Source: Rhizobium sp.
GTDB taxonomy: Bacteria; Pseudomonadota; Alphaproteobacteria; Rhizobiales; Rhizobiaceae
Reading direction: 5' to 3'
DNA: 64,000 bases
NCBI GenBank assembly: GCA_019739215.1
Contig: JAHHDR010000028.1
Coordinates: 124,001-188,000 of the forward strand
Shown here: positions 8,360 to 17,138 of the stretch, one piece after another
Layout of the letters: each line of letters starts with the position of its first letter
How positions within the stretch are numbered: the first letter of the stretch is position 1
Position numbers and translations under genes: made by a program
Notes under the pieces: generated by a model
Told to the model about the DNA's origin: nothing
What the model saw: only the letters and a program-made list of their open reading frames with translations
The model's database searches: none

Positions 8360-9880
8360 TCACCTCACCTGTGATGGCGTCTCAGTCAGCGCGTCGAGAT
8401 CGTCATAGAGCGACTGGCTGTTGAAATAGAGCTTGTCGAAGATCGGCTGCATGCGCGCATAGCGCTCCTGCCAGTCCGGATCGGGCATGATCTCATCGGC
8501 ATGGCGGACGAAGGCTGAGACCGCATCATCGAGCGACGGGAAGGCGCCGGTGGCCACCGCGCCCATGACGGCACAGCCGAGAATGCCGCATTCCTGCTCC
8601 TCGGGTACCACGAAGGGCACGCCGAGCACGCTGGCCTTGATCCGGAGCCAGAGCTCCGTCTTGGCGCCGCCGCCCGAAGCGATGACTCGCTCGATCGTCT
8701 GGCCGGACGCCTGTTCCATGACCCTCAGATGCCGGGCGCCGGCAAAGGCGACGCCCTCAAGGATGGCGCGGTTCATGTGCTGGAGACTGTGGGCCGCGCC
8801 GAGGCCGAAGAACTGGGCACGGGCATTGCGATGGGCGCCGAGTCGCTCTCCGGTGAGAAATGGCAGGAAGAACAGGCCATCCGATCCGACCGGCGCATCG
8901 GCTGCGCGCGCGACAATCTGGTCGTAGCTCTCGCGGCCCTCATGCAGCGCGCGGCGCGCCCAGCGCATCGCGTCGCCGCCGCTTTCGAGCAGCGCGAAGG
9001 GACCCCAGTTGCCCTCGACCGTCGCGACATTGGAAATGTCGGGATCGAGCAGCGGCGCTGACGCGATGAGCGTCAGGATCGACGAGGTGCCGGTGACGTC
9101 GGAGACGAGGCCCGGTCGGCAGGCGCCGGAGCCGAGCAATGCCACCGGATAGTCCGCCCCGCCGACCAGCACCGGCGTGCCGGATGCCAGCCCGGTTTCC
9201 TGCGCTGCGGCCTCCGTGATCGCGCCGAGAACATCCAGCGGCTTGCGGATTGGCGGCAGCTTGGCGGCATCGAGCCCGAGCCGTTCGACCATCGATGTCG
9301 ACCAGTCGCGCGTGTTCGGGTTCATCAGGAACGAGCAGGATGCATCGCCCTCATCCATGGCGGTCTCGCCGGTCAGGCGGAGATTGATGTAGTCCTTCGG
9401 CATGATGACATGCGACGCCCGCGCATAGGCGTCCGGCGCGTTGTCACGCAGCCATGCGAGCTTGAAGCCCGGCCAGGCCGGCGTCGGCGGATTGCCGCAT
9501 TCGGCCAGGTAGCTCACCGGCGCATTGGCGCGCTCGAAATCGCGGACCAGGTCGACGGTGCGCTTGTCATTCCAGAGCGGTACGTTTTCGAGCGTCGGGC
9601 TGCCATCGGCGTCGACAAGCACCGTGCCATGCATCTGGCCGCAGGCGACGACAACGGCAATGCGCGAGCGGGCATCGGCGACGTCGTCGAGGACCGTGCG
9701 GATGGTTGCGACCGTGCCGGCCCACCAGTCGGCCGGCCTCTGCTCCGCCCAGCCGAAACGCGGCACGATCTGGTCGTGCTCGCGCGCGGCGATCGTCACG
9801 ATCCGGCCGGCATCGTCGACAAGGGCGGCGCGGACGCTTCCGGTGCCGATGTCGATGGCGAGCGTGAGCGGTGCGGTCAT
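8360..9880 (-). CDS. FGGY-family carbohydrate kinase (xylulokinase-like)
   Basis: A 506-residue FGGY kinase. The phosphate-binding segment is LAIDIGTGSVRAALVD (6-21), GGADYPVALLGSGA near 240 contains the likely catalytic Asp, and the C-terminal domain has ASGGGAKTELWLRIKA near 410. It resembles xylulokinase and other pentulose kinases in layout. It follows the ABC permease by four bases and precedes the SDR by seven, so it is tightly coupled to the importer. It probably phosphorylates a ketose formed by one of the dehydrogenases. It is clearly distinct from the first kinase at 3019-4530. Confidence 0.9.
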   Translation of the reverse strand: MTAPLTLAIDIGTGSVRAALVDDAGRIVTIAAREHDQIVPRFGWAEQRPADWWAGTVATIRTVLDDVADARSRIAVVVACGQMHGTVLVDADGSPTLENVPLWNDKRTVDLVRDFERANAPVSYLAECGNPPTPAWPGFKLAWLRDNAPDAYARASHVIMPKDYINLRLTGETAMDEGDASCSFLMNPNTRDWSTSMVERLGLDAAKLPPIRKPLDVLGAITEAAAQETGLASGTPVLVGGADYPVALLGSGACRPGLVSDVTGTSSILTLIASAPLLDPDISNVATVEGNWGPFALLESGGDAMRWARRALHEGRESYDQIVARAADAPVGSDGLFFLPFLTGERLGAHRNARAQFFGLGAAHSLQHMNRAILEGVAFAGARHLRVMEQASGQTIERVIASGGGAKTELWLRIKASVLGVPFVVPEEQECGILGCAVMGAVATGAFPSLDDAVSAFVRHADEIMPDPDWQERYARMQPIFDKLYFNSQSLYDDLDALTETPSQVR

Positions 9881-9883
9881 CGG

Positions 9884-10879
9884 CTAGCGCCTCAGCTGTC
9901 CGGTGCCGTATTGCAGCAGCATGGCGACGACGATGATGACGCCCATATAGACCTGCTGGTGGTAGCCGGGAACGCCGGCGAGGTTCATGATGTTCGCGAT
10001 GATGCCCATGACCAGCGCGCCGAGCAGCGTGTTGATGACGCCGCCCTTGCCGCCCATCAGGCTCGCGCCGCCGATGACGACAGCGGCGATGACATTGAGT
10101 TCGGCGCCGACGCCGACCTGGGCCGAGCCAACGCCCGTGCGGCTCGCCGAGATGATGCCGGCAACGGCAGCCAGAACGCCCGAGATCGCATAGACGGCCA
10201 GGATGTAGCGCGGAACGGCGATGCCCGAGAGCCGCACCGCTTCCTCGTTGGAGCCGATGGCGGTGATGAGGCGGCCAAAGCGGGTATAATTGAGCACGAT
10301 GCCACCGACGATGAAGACGGCGAACATCAGGAGGACCGGCTGCGGTATGCCGAAGAGGAAGCCCGAACCGAACCGTCCGAAGGCCGCGCCGGCCTCTTCG
10401 AGCGGGATCGGTCGCCCGCCGGAGATGATGAGCGACAGGCCGCGCGCGATCGCCATCATCGCGAGCGATATGACGAAGGAGGGCAGCCCGAGATAGGCGA
10501 CGAAGCCGCCGGTGACGAGGCCGCAGGCGGCGCCGCACAGCAGCACGAACACGATCGTGACGGCCGGGTTGAAGCCGAGGATGGCGCAAAAATATCCGGT
10601 CAGCACCGAGCCCAGCGCCATGACCGAGCCGACGGAGAGGTCGATGCCGCGCGTGAGAATGACAAAGAGCATGCCCACCGCCATGATGCCGGCGCTCGAC
10701 GCGACCTGGCGCAGCACGTTGAGAATGTTGCCGCGCGTCAGGAAGTTTTCCGACCACAGGGTGGCGACGATAACCAGGACAATGAAGATCGCGAGCGTCC
10801 CGAAACGCTGGATGATCGCGCGGAAATCGGTGCGTGGCTTTTCGTCTTCCGGGCCGGAGGGTTCGGTCGTGATCGTCAT
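9884..10879 (-). CDS. ABC sugar transporter permease (RbsC type)
   Basis: A 331-residue integral membrane protein with about eight to ten hydrophobic segments and the RbsC/BPD_transp_2 patterns GIDLSVGSVMALGSV near 80-95 and GGASLMGGKGG near 270. It forms the membrane channel of a ribose/xylose-type importer with the ATPase at 10876-12387 and the binding protein at 12482-13450. Its start overlaps the ATPase stop by four bases. Only one permease gene is present, consistent with a homodimer. Confidence 0.93.
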   Translation of the reverse strand: MTITTEPSGPEDEKPRTDFRAIIQRFGTLAIFIVLVIVATLWSENFLTRGNILNVLRQVASSAGIMAVGMLFVILTRGIDLSVGSVMALGSVLTGYFCAILGFNPAVTIVFVLLCGAACGLVTGGFVAYLGLPSFVISLAMMAIARGLSLIISGGRPIPLEEAGAAFGRFGSGFLFGIPQPVLLMFAVFIVGGIVLNYTRFGRLITAIGSNEEAVRLSGIAVPRYILAVYAISGVLAAVAGIISASRTGVGSAQVGVGAELNVIAAVVIGGASLMGGKGGVINTLLGALVMGIIANIMNLAGVPGYHQQVYMGVIIVVAMLLQYGTGQLRR

Positions 10880-12387
10880 ACGCGGCTATCCTGGTTCTCT
10901 GTGAGCGTCCCGCCCGTCATGGACAGGCCGAGCAGATTTTCTTCGCTATAGTCTTCCGGCCTTAGTTCCCCGCGGATCCGGCCCTGGCCCATGGCGATCA
11001 CCCGGTCGCAGAGGCCGAACAGTTCCTGGTGTTCGGAGGAAATGACCAGCACGGCCTTGCCATCCTCTGCCAGCTTGTTGACCAGCGCATAGATCTCGCT
11101 CTTGGCGCCGACATCGACGCCGCGCGTCGGCTCGTCGAGGATGATCACGTCGCCATCGGCATGAAACCACTTCGCCAGCGCCACCTTTTGCTGGTTGCCG
11201 CCGGACAGGCTCGAGACGGGCGCGTCGACGCTGGACGCCTTCAGCCGCAGGCTCTTGCCCAGCGCCACGACGTCGTTGCGCTCCTGCGCGGTCTTGAGGA
11301 AGCCGAACGCGTTCACCACGGAGGACATCTTCGCCATGGTCGAGTTGACCCGGATCGGCTTGTCGAGGATGACGCCCTGCTGCTTGCGGTCTTCCGGCAC
11401 CAGGCCGATGCCGGCCCGGACCGCGTCCTTTGGCGATTTCGGCTTCAGCACCTTGCCCTTGAGCGTGATCGTCCCGCTGTCGAGGGGATCGGCGCCGAAG
11501 ATGACGCGGGCGACCTCGGTGCGGCCGGAGCCGATCAGGCCGCCGAGGCCGACGATCTCGCCAGAGCGGACCGAAAAGCTCACATCGCGGACCATCCGCC
11601 CGGCATTGAGATGCTCGACCTTGAGGTACTCCTCGCCGATCACGCGGTTGCCGCGATCGGGAAACATGGTGGCGATCGGCCGACCGACCATCATGCGGAT
11701 AATGTCGTCGACCTTGACGTCGCCGGTCTGGACGGTTCCGACGGTCTGGCCGTCCTTCATGACAGTCATCCGGTCGGCGATGTCGAAGACTTCGTCGAGG
11801 CGATGGGAAATGTAGACGACGCCGACGCCGCGGTCGCGCAGGCCGCGGATGATTTCATGGAGCTTCATCGCATCCTGCGCGCCCAGCACGGCGGTGGGCT
11901 CGTCGAAGACGATGATCTTGATGTCCTGCGACAGCGCCTTGGCGATCTCGACCACCTGCTGGTGGGCGACCGCCAGGCTGCCGACAATGCGGCGTGGATC
12001 GATCTTGAAGCCGAGGCGCTCGATCAGGTCGCCGGCCTTCTGGCGCAGGCTGGAATGGGAAATGATGCCGGGCAGTTCGCCCAGGAAGATATTTTCGGCC
12101 ACCGTAAGATCGGGCGCCAGCGCCAGTTCCTGGTGGATGACGACGATGCCGAGGGCGCGGGCATCGCGCGGGTCGCGGAAGACGACAGGTTTGCCATCGA
12201 TAACCACCTGGCCGTGGTTGGGAAGCATCTCGCCCCCCAGAACCCGCATCAGCGTCGACTTGCCGGCGCCGTTTTCGCCGAGCAGCGCATGGACCTCGCC
12301 GGGGCGCACATCGAAATCCACGGATTTCAAGGCGTGAATGCCGCCGAAGGACTTGGAGATGGACTTGAGCTTGACGAGTTCGGTCAC
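10876..12387 (-). CDS. ABC sugar transporter ATPase (RbsA type, two nucleotide-binding domains)
   Basis: A 503-residue fused ATPase, the standard RbsA length. Domain 1 has Walker A GENGAGKST and Walker B IIVFDEPTA; domain 2 has the signature LSGGNQQKVALAKW and Walker B VIILDEPTRGVDVG. It powers import of the sugar or polyol delivered by the binding protein. The GTG at 12387 is taken as start: GGAG lies about seven bases upstream and the product begins at the conserved LVKLKSISKSFGG. A longer reading would overlap the binding-protein gene and add 44 atypical residues. A hairpin lies between it and the upstream binding-protein gene. Confidence 0.93.
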   Translation of the reverse strand: MTELVKLKSISKSFGGIHALKSVDFDVRPGEVHALLGENGAGKSTLMRVLGGEMLPNHGQVVIDGKPVVFRDPRDARALGIVVIHQELALAPDLTVAENIFLGELPGIISHSSLRQKAGDLIERLGFKIDPRRIVGSLAVAHQQVVEIAKALSQDIKIIVFDEPTAVLGAQDAMKLHEIIRGLRDRGVGVVYISHRLDEVFDIADRMTVMKDGQTVGTVQTGDVKVDDIIRMMVGRPIATMFPDRGNRVIGEEYLKVEHLNAGRMVRDVSFSVRSGEIVGLGGLIGSGRTEVARVIFGADPLDSGTITLKGKVLKPKSPKDAVRAGIGLVPEDRKQQGVILDKPIRVNSTMAKMSSVVNAFGFLKTAQERNDVVALGKSLRLKASSVDAPVSSLSGGNQQKVALAKWFHADGDVIILDEPTRGVDVGAKSEIYALVNKLAEDGKAVLVISSEHQELFGLCDRVIAMGQGRIRGELRPEDYSEENLLGLSMTGGTLTENQDSRV

Positions 12388-12410
12388 GAGTGTCTCCGGA
12401 CAGGAAGGCA

Positions 12411-12443
12411 ATGAGACGACGGGAGCTTGCCCCGCCGTCTCAT
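12411..12443. terminator. Stem-loop between binding-protein and ATPase genes
   Basis: The 13-base arms 12411-12423 and 12431-12443 pair at 12 of 13 positions around a 7-base loop. There is no U-run, so it is more likely an mRNA-end stabiliser or partial attenuator than a full terminator. The position would let the binding protein be made in excess over the membrane components. Confidence 0.65.
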
Positions 12444-12481
12444 GTCGCAGCGTCGTGTGCTGCCTCGGGAGGAAGGCGTTA

Positions 12482-13450
12482 TCAGAAGACGGCGTCGGCG
12501 CGGTAGTACGTGTCGACATTGTCCTTGGTGATGACGGCAGGTGTCGTCAGGTTGAGCTTGTTGAAGTCCTCGGGCAGTTCGCCCTTCAGCGCCTTGATGC
12601 CGATATCGACGGCCGTACGGGCCACGAGGTCGGGGTCGTTGAGGCCGGTGGCGCCATACTTGCCTTCCTTGATCAGGGCGAGGGCTTCCTTCTGGCCGTC
12701 GGCGGCGGCGAGCGCCAGCACGTCGGTCTTGCCCTGGGCTTCGAGCGCCTTCATCGCGCCGAGCACCATGGAGTCGTTCTCGCCGAGCACGACATTGGCG
12801 TCGGGATGCGCGGTCAGCAGGTCTTCCATGGCAGCGAGGCCGCCTTCATGGGCCCAGCCGCCCCAACCCTGGCCAACCACTTCGAAGCTGACCTTGCCGT
12901 CATTGACGAGCTGGCCTTCGACCAGTCCCTTGAAGACGCCGAGGCGACGGTCGCGACCGACTTCATTGCCCTTGTCGCCGGAGAGGAGGATGATCTTGAG
13001 CGGCTTGCCCTTGGTTTCATTGGCGAGCCACTGGCCGACGAGGTAGCCGTTCTGGTCGTTGGACGAACGGACCTGGGTGACGACATTGGCCTTGGTGGAG
13101 ATCGATGAGTCCATGACCACGACCTTGACGCCTGCAGCAGTGGCGGCGTCAGCGGTGGCGACGAGGCCTTCGGGATCGCGCGGGTTGAGGATGAGGACGT
13201 TGACGCCCTTGGCGATCATGTCCTCGACGTCTGCGATCTGCTTGGCCATGTCGTTCTGGCCGTCGGCGCTGCTCACTTCGCAGCCGGCCTTCTTGGCCTG
13301 GTCTTCGGCGGCAGCCACCTGGGCGGCGAAATAGGGTGCTCCGAGCGTGTACATGGCGATGCCCACCTTGCAATCGGCGGCCTGAGCGGCGCCAAAAGAA
13401 CCGACGCTCATCGCAACGGCCAGCACACATCCTGACAGGGTAATCTTCAT
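12482..13450 (-). CDS. Periplasmic sugar-binding protein of ABC importer (RbsB type)
   Basis: A 322-residue Peripla_BP_4 protein with a Sec signal peptide (MKITLSGCVLAVAMSVG... with cleavage expected after AAQAA). The mature protein starts DCKVGIAMYTLGAPYF, followed by DVEDMIAKGVNVLILNP, typical of the ribose/xylose-binding family. The ATG at 13450 has GGAGGAG six bases upstream. It is the first gene of the minus-strand polyol operon. A TTGTAG-N6-TACAT element lies 51 bp upstream. The ligand is not known; the downstream enzymes suggest a polyol or pentose. Confidence 0.93.
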   Translation of the reverse strand: MKITLSGCVLAVAMSVGSFGAAQAADCKVGIAMYTLGAPYFAAQVAAAEDQAKKAGCEVSSADGQNDMAKQIADVEDMIAKGVNVLILNPRDPEGLVATADAATAAGVKVVVMDSSISTKANVVTQVRSSNDQNGYLVGQWLANETKGKPLKIILLSGDKGNEVGRDRRLGVFKGLVEGQLVNDGKVSFEVVGQGWGGWAHEGGLAAMEDLLTAHPDANVVLGENDSMVLGAMKALEAQGKTDVLALAAADGQKEALALIKEGKYGATGLNDPDLVARTAVDIGIKALKGELPEDFNKLNLTTPAVITKDNVDTYYRADAVF

Positions 13451-13500
13451 GGGTTTCTCCTCCGGTGTTCCATGACGTGGAAGCATTGTCGGCCTCCTTC

Positions 13501-13517
13501 TTGTAGTTAAAATACAT
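13501..13517 (+). promoter_or_regulatory. TTGTAG-N6-TACAT element upstream of the ABC importer operon
   Basis: TTGTAG (13501-13506), six bases, then TACAT (13513-13517), 51 bp upstream of the binding-protein start. The same element in the opposite orientation occurs at 13671-13687 before the divergent operon. One copy per promoter suggests a shared operator, most simply for the operon's SorC regulator or the RpiR regulator. Confidence 0.55.
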
Positions 13518-13670
13518 TTCTTGATGTCCGTCAACAGCAAAAAATAATCTCAAAATTGACTGCATCGCACAATAGTGATGGATATTGCGCAGCAACATAG
13601 GATGTGTGCGGCGCAGCAGGGATTTTCCTGCCTCGGGCTGGCCTCGCCCGCTTGCGTCAGTTTCATGATT

Positions 13671-13687
13671 ATGTAGTATAGCTACAA
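13671..13687 (-). promoter_or_regulatory. TTGTAG-N6-TACAT element upstream of the cupin-PGI operon
   Basis: Read on the minus strand this is TTGTAG-CTATAC-TACAT, matching the copy at 13501-13517 in both half-sites and spacing. It ends 20 bp before the ATG at 13708, so a bound protein would overlap the transcription or ribosome-binding region. The arms also read TGTAG-N5-CTACA as a local palindrome. Confidence 0.55.
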
Positions 13688-13707
13688 ACATGAATGGGAG
13701 AATGATG

Positions 13708-14334
13708 ATGGCTTTGATCGAGCCGGGCGTCGGCTTCGTGGACATCGCAAGCGGCCAGTTGAAGGGTTCGACGAACCGCTACGTAAAGACGTTCCGCGAT
13801 CTGGATGGGCTTTACGAGGATGAGGCTGCGTTTGCCGCGATCGTCGCGCGCCGGGCCGACGACGTCGCCTATGAAGTGACCGACTACAAGCCGTCGGCCA
13901 ATGCTGGCGACATGATAATCGGCGTTACCCGCATGGAGCCGGGCAAGGTCGGCAATGAATATTACCTGACGCGCGGACACATCCACGCGCGTCCGAACCG
14001 GCCGGAAATGTACTATGGCGAGAGTGGGCTGGGCGTCATGCTTCTCGAATCGCCGTCGGGCGAAATCCGCACCGTGGAGATCGGCCCCCGCACCATGTGC
14101 TACGTGCCGCCCTATTGGATCCACCGCTCGGTCAATGTCGGGCCCGATCCGCTGGTGATGACATTTGCCTATCCCGCCGATTCCGGACAGGACTACGACA
14201 TCATCGCCAAGGCCGGCGGCATGAAGAGCCGCATTGTCGACGACGGCAAGGGCGGCTGGAAGGCGATCGACAACGCGGCCTATCGGCCACGTCCGCAGGC
14301 GCTGGTCGACGCCATCATGGCAATGAAGGACTGA
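13708..14334 (+). CDS. Cupin-type glucose-6-phosphate isomerase
   Basis: A 208-residue cupin of the metal-dependent PGI family, unrelated to the classical 550-residue PGI. The metal site is read as His91 and His93 (RGHIHARP), Glu100 (EMYYG) and His139 (PPYWIHRS), which match the family motif. The reaction known for the family is glucose-6-phosphate to fructose-6-phosphate. Of three consecutive ATG codons, 13708 is chosen because GGGAG sits seven bases upstream. It opens the divergent plus-strand operon opposite the polyol importer. The context (kinases, dehydrogenases) leaves open isomerisation of another sugar phosphate. Confidence 0.88.
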   Translation: MALIEPGVGFVDIASGQLKGSTNRYVKTFRDLDGLYEDEAAFAAIVARRADDVAYEVTDYKPSANAGDMIIGVTRMEPGKVGNEYYLTRGHIHARPNRPEMYYGESGLGVMLLESPSGEIRTVEIGPRTMCYVPPYWIHRSVNVGPDPLVMTFAYPADSGQDYDIIAKAGGMKSRIVDDGKGGWKAIDNAAYRPRPQALVDAIMAMKD

Positions 14335-14353
14335 CAGGGGAGGGGTCGCTGCG

Positions 14354-15307
14354 ATGGCGCATTACGTTCCGGCGGACCGGCCGACGCTCTATTTCATCGG
14401 CGTCACCACCGCGAAAAGCTCGATCATGAAGGTCTTTCCGGCCTGGGCGAAGCATCTCGGGCTCGATGGCGCGGTCATCAAGGGCATCGATTTTCCGCTC
14501 CATGCCGATCCCGCCGCCTATCGCGAGGCCGTCGCCTTCATCCGCGACGACCCGATGTCGCTCGGAGCCCTGGTCACCACCCACAAGATCGACCTGTTCA
14601 ACGCCTGCCGCGACATGTTCGACGAGATCGACCCGCATGCGCGACTGATGGACGAGACGAGCTGCATTTCCAAGCGCGACGGCCGGCTGGTCTGCCACGC
14701 GAAGGATCCGATCTCCTCCGGCCTGGCACTCGACGCTTTCCTGCCCGACGGCTATTTCGAGGGCCGCGGCGCCGAGCTGTTTTCCATCGGCGCCGGCGGT
14801 TCGACCATCGCGCTGACCTGGCACATGATGCATGCCCGCCGCGCGGGCGACAGGCCGTCGCGCATCGTCGTCTCCAACCGCAGCCAGCACCGGCTCGACG
14901 AGATCCGCCGCATCCATGACGCGATGGGCAGGACCGTGCCGGTCGACTATGTCCTGGCGCCGGCGCCCGCCGACAATGATGCCATCGTCGCCGCGCTCAA
15001 GCCAGGATCGGTGGTGATCAATGCGACGGGTCTCGGCAAGGATGCGCCCGGCTCGCCGCTGACGCATGCGGTGCATTTTCCCAAAGGCGGTATTGCCTGG
15101 GATCTCAACTATCGCGGCGACCTCGTCTTCCTCGACCAGGCCCGCGCCCGGCAGCAGGCGGATAGTCTCAGTGTCGAGGACGGCTGGGTCTATTTCATTC
15201 ATGGCTGGACGCAGGTCATTGCCGAGGTCTTCCATATCGACATCCCCGCCAGCGGGCCGGCTTTCGACGCGATCTCCGAGATCGCGCTCGACGTCACGAG
15301 GGGCTGA
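14354..15307 (+). CDS. Shikimate-dehydrogenase-like NAD(P)-dependent dehydrogenase
   Basis: A 317-residue protein with the shikimate dehydrogenase fold: an N-terminal substrate-like domain (GVTTAKSSIMKVFPAWAKHL, then LVTTHKIDLF with the family Lys near 78) and a C-terminal Rossmann domain (SIGAGGSTIAL near 143, VVSNRSQHRL, NATGLGKDAPGSPL, DLNYRGDLVFLDQA). It is longer than AroE (about 275) and sits among sugar genes rather than aromatic biosynthesis genes, so it probably oxidises another cyclic or linear polyol or lactone. It lies 19 bases after the cupin PGI gene and two bases before the 2-hydroxyacid dehydrogenase. Confidence 0.75.
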   Translation: MAHYVPADRPTLYFIGVTTAKSSIMKVFPAWAKHLGLDGAVIKGIDFPLHADPAAYREAVAFIRDDPMSLGALVTTHKIDLFNACRDMFDEIDPHARLMDETSCISKRDGRLVCHAKDPISSGLALDAFLPDGYFEGRGAELFSIGAGGSTIALTWHMMHARRAGDRPSRIVVSNRSQHRLDEIRRIHDAMGRTVPVDYVLAPAPADNDAIVAALKPGSVVINATGLGKDAPGSPLTHAVHFPKGGIAWDLNYRGDLVFLDQARARQQADSLSVEDGWVYFIHGWTQVIAEVFHIDIPASGPAFDAISEIALDVTRG

Positions 15308-15309
15308 CC

Positions 15310-16254
15310 ATGCATAAGGTGCTCGTTACACCCCGCTCTCTCACCGAGGCGCCGCATGCCGCCGTCGAGGCCATGGCCCGCCATGGCGTCGAGATCGTCT
15401 ATGCCACGGCGGGCAAGCTGCCCGACGAAGCCGAGCTGCTGCGACTCATACCCGATGTCACGGGCTGGCTCGCGGGCGTGGAGCCCGTCTCCGCCCGCGT
15501 GATAGGCGCTGCGACACGTTTGCGCGTCGTCAGCCGCAACGGCACCGGGCTCGACAACCTGCCGATGGCCGAGTTGAAGACGCGCGGCATTGCGGTACGC
15601 ACGGCCGACGGCGCCAACGCGCGCGGTGTTGCGGAACTGGCCATGGCGATGATCTTCTCGGCCATGCGGCATCTGCCGTTCACCGACCAGGGCCTGAAAG
15701 CCGGCGGCTGGCCGAGACGGCGCGGCATCGAGTTCTTCGGCCGCACGGTCGGCGTCATCGGCTGCGGCGCGGTCGGCGGCGCGGTCGCGCGTCTTGCCGC
15801 CGCCATGGGCGCACATGTGATGGCCTTCGATCCGGCACGGCCGGACCTCGGCATCGATACCGCCCGCTTCCGCTGGGCGAGCCATGACGCGATCTTCCGA
15901 GAGGCTGACATCCTGACGCTGCATTGCCCGCCGAACCGCGACGGCGCGTTGATCGACCGGGCGGCGCTTGCGACCGTCAAGCCGGGGCTCATTCTCGTCA
16001 ACACCGCACGTGCATCGCTGGTCGACGAAGCTGCCGTCATCGAGGCCCTGGAGGCGCGGCGTGTCCAGACCTATTGCGTCGATGTGTTCGATCCCGAGCC
16101 GCCCGCCTTTCCGGGGCTTGCCTCACGACCGGATGTCATCGCGAGCTCCCACATCGGCGGCTATACCGAGGAAAGCGTCAACCGCGCCACCGAAATGGCG
16201 GTGTTCAACCTGATGGAATCGCTCGGACTCCAGCAGATTTCCAGAACGGGTTGA
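15310..16254 (+). CDS. D-2-hydroxyacid dehydrogenase (SerA-like)
   Basis: A 314-residue D-isomer-specific 2-hydroxyacid dehydrogenase. The NAD-binding motif is GCGAVGG (151-157), with Asp174 after the second strand. Catalytic residues fit Arg234 (NTARASLVDE), Glu263 (DPEPP) and His281 (SSHIGGYTEES). The C-terminal ACT domain of true SerA is absent. It oxidises or reduces a 2-hydroxy/2-keto acid in the cytosol. In this operon a sugar acid, for example one made by the neighbouring lactonase-like enzyme, is a reasonable substrate. It is translationally close to both neighbours. Confidence 0.9.
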   Translation: MHKVLVTPRSLTEAPHAAVEAMARHGVEIVYATAGKLPDEAELLRLIPDVTGWLAGVEPVSARVIGAATRLRVVSRNGTGLDNLPMAELKTRGIAVRTADGANARGVAELAMAMIFSAMRHLPFTDQGLKAGGWPRRRGIEFFGRTVGVIGCGAVGGAVARLAAAMGAHVMAFDPARPDLGIDTARFRWASHDAIFREADILTLHCPPNRDGALIDRAALATVKPGLILVNTARASLVDEAAVIEALEARRVQTYCVDVFDPEPPAFPGLASRPDVIASSHIGGYTEESVNRATEMAVFNLMESLGLQQISRTG

Positions 16255-16260
16255 GCCGGC

Positions 16261-17115
16261 ATGGCGCGGCTTCGCCCGATCGCGCTCGACATGTCGCTGG
16301 CCGACAGGCTCGCGGCCGGGCCGGGCGCGGGCGTTTCGCTCTACTGGCTCGGGCAGGCGGGCTTCGTCATCGATGCCCATGAGCGGCGCTACGTCATCGA
16401 TCCCTATCTGTCCGACACGCTGGCCGACAAATATCGCAGCACGCCTTTTTCCCACGCGCGCATGATGCCGGCGCCGCTCTCGCCTGCGGAGCTTGGCGTC
16501 GTCGACCTGGTGCTCTGCACCCACCACCACACCGACCACATGGACGGCGCGACCTTGTGGTCGCTCGGCCAGCGCCTGCCGGACCTGCGCTTCGTGGTCC
16601 CCGTTGCCGCGCGCGCCATCGCCCTGGACCGCATCGGCGTCGACGCCGCCAGGCTGGTAGAGGTCGACGCCGGAGAGCGCCTGACATTCGACGGCTTCAC
16701 ACTTGACGTCCTGCGGGCGGCGCACGAGATGGTGGAACAGGACGATGACGGCCGGCACCGGTTTCTCGGCTATGGCCTCGACCTCGGCGGGGCTCGCCTT
16801 CTGCATTCCGGCGACACGATTCCGTTCGACGGCCAGGACGATGAAGTCAGGGCTTTTGCGCCCGACATCGCCCTCCTGCCGGTGAACGGTCGGTCGGACG
16901 GGTTGCGGTCGGCAGGGTTCGCGGGCAACTTCACGCTTTCCGAAGCCGTCGCGCTTTGCAAGCGCTGCGGGATCCCGACGATGATCGCCCACCATTTCGG
17001 CATGTTCGCCTTCAACACGATTGCCGTGGAGGAGATCGACCTCGCCTCGCAATACGGGCCTGTGTCGCTGGTCCGCGCCCGCGAAGGCTCGGAGTTTCGT
17101 CTTGACGACGCCTAG
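16261..17115 (+). CDS. UlaG-like metallo-beta-lactamase-fold hydrolase
   Basis: A 284-residue MBL-fold protein. The metal motif is THHHTDHMDG with His88, His90, Asp92 and His93; further ligands fit His in HSGDT near 182 and the C-terminal HHFGMF near 244. The N-terminal WLGQAGFVI and DPYLSD segments are those of the UlaG group, whose known member hydrolyses L-ascorbate-6-phosphate lactone. A lactonase on a sugar-phosphate lactone produced by one of the dehydrogenases is the natural guess. It starts six bases after the 2-hydroxyacid dehydrogenase. Confidence 0.82.
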   Translation: MARLRPIALDMSLADRLAAGPGAGVSLYWLGQAGFVIDAHERRYVIDPYLSDTLADKYRSTPFSHARMMPAPLSPAELGVVDLVLCTHHHTDHMDGATLWSLGQRLPDLRFVVPVAARAIALDRIGVDAARLVEVDAGERLTFDGFTLDVLRAAHEMVEQDDDGRHRFLGYGLDLGGARLLHSGDTIPFDGQDDEVRAFAPDIALLPVNGRSDGLRSAGFAGNFTLSEAVALCKRCGIPTMIAHHFGMFAFNTIAVEEIDLASQYGPVSLVRAREGSEFRLDDA

Positions 17116-17138
17116 CGGCGGGTGGCAGGGAAACGCAC

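Noticed and set aside
9410-10951. 513-codon plus-strand open frame opposite kinase and permease
   Set aside because: Extremely Arg/Asp/His-rich, typical of antisense frames in GC-rich DNA.
11029-12414. 461-codon plus-strand open frame opposite the RbsA ATPase
   Set aside because: No domain; shadows an ATPase with all motifs intact.
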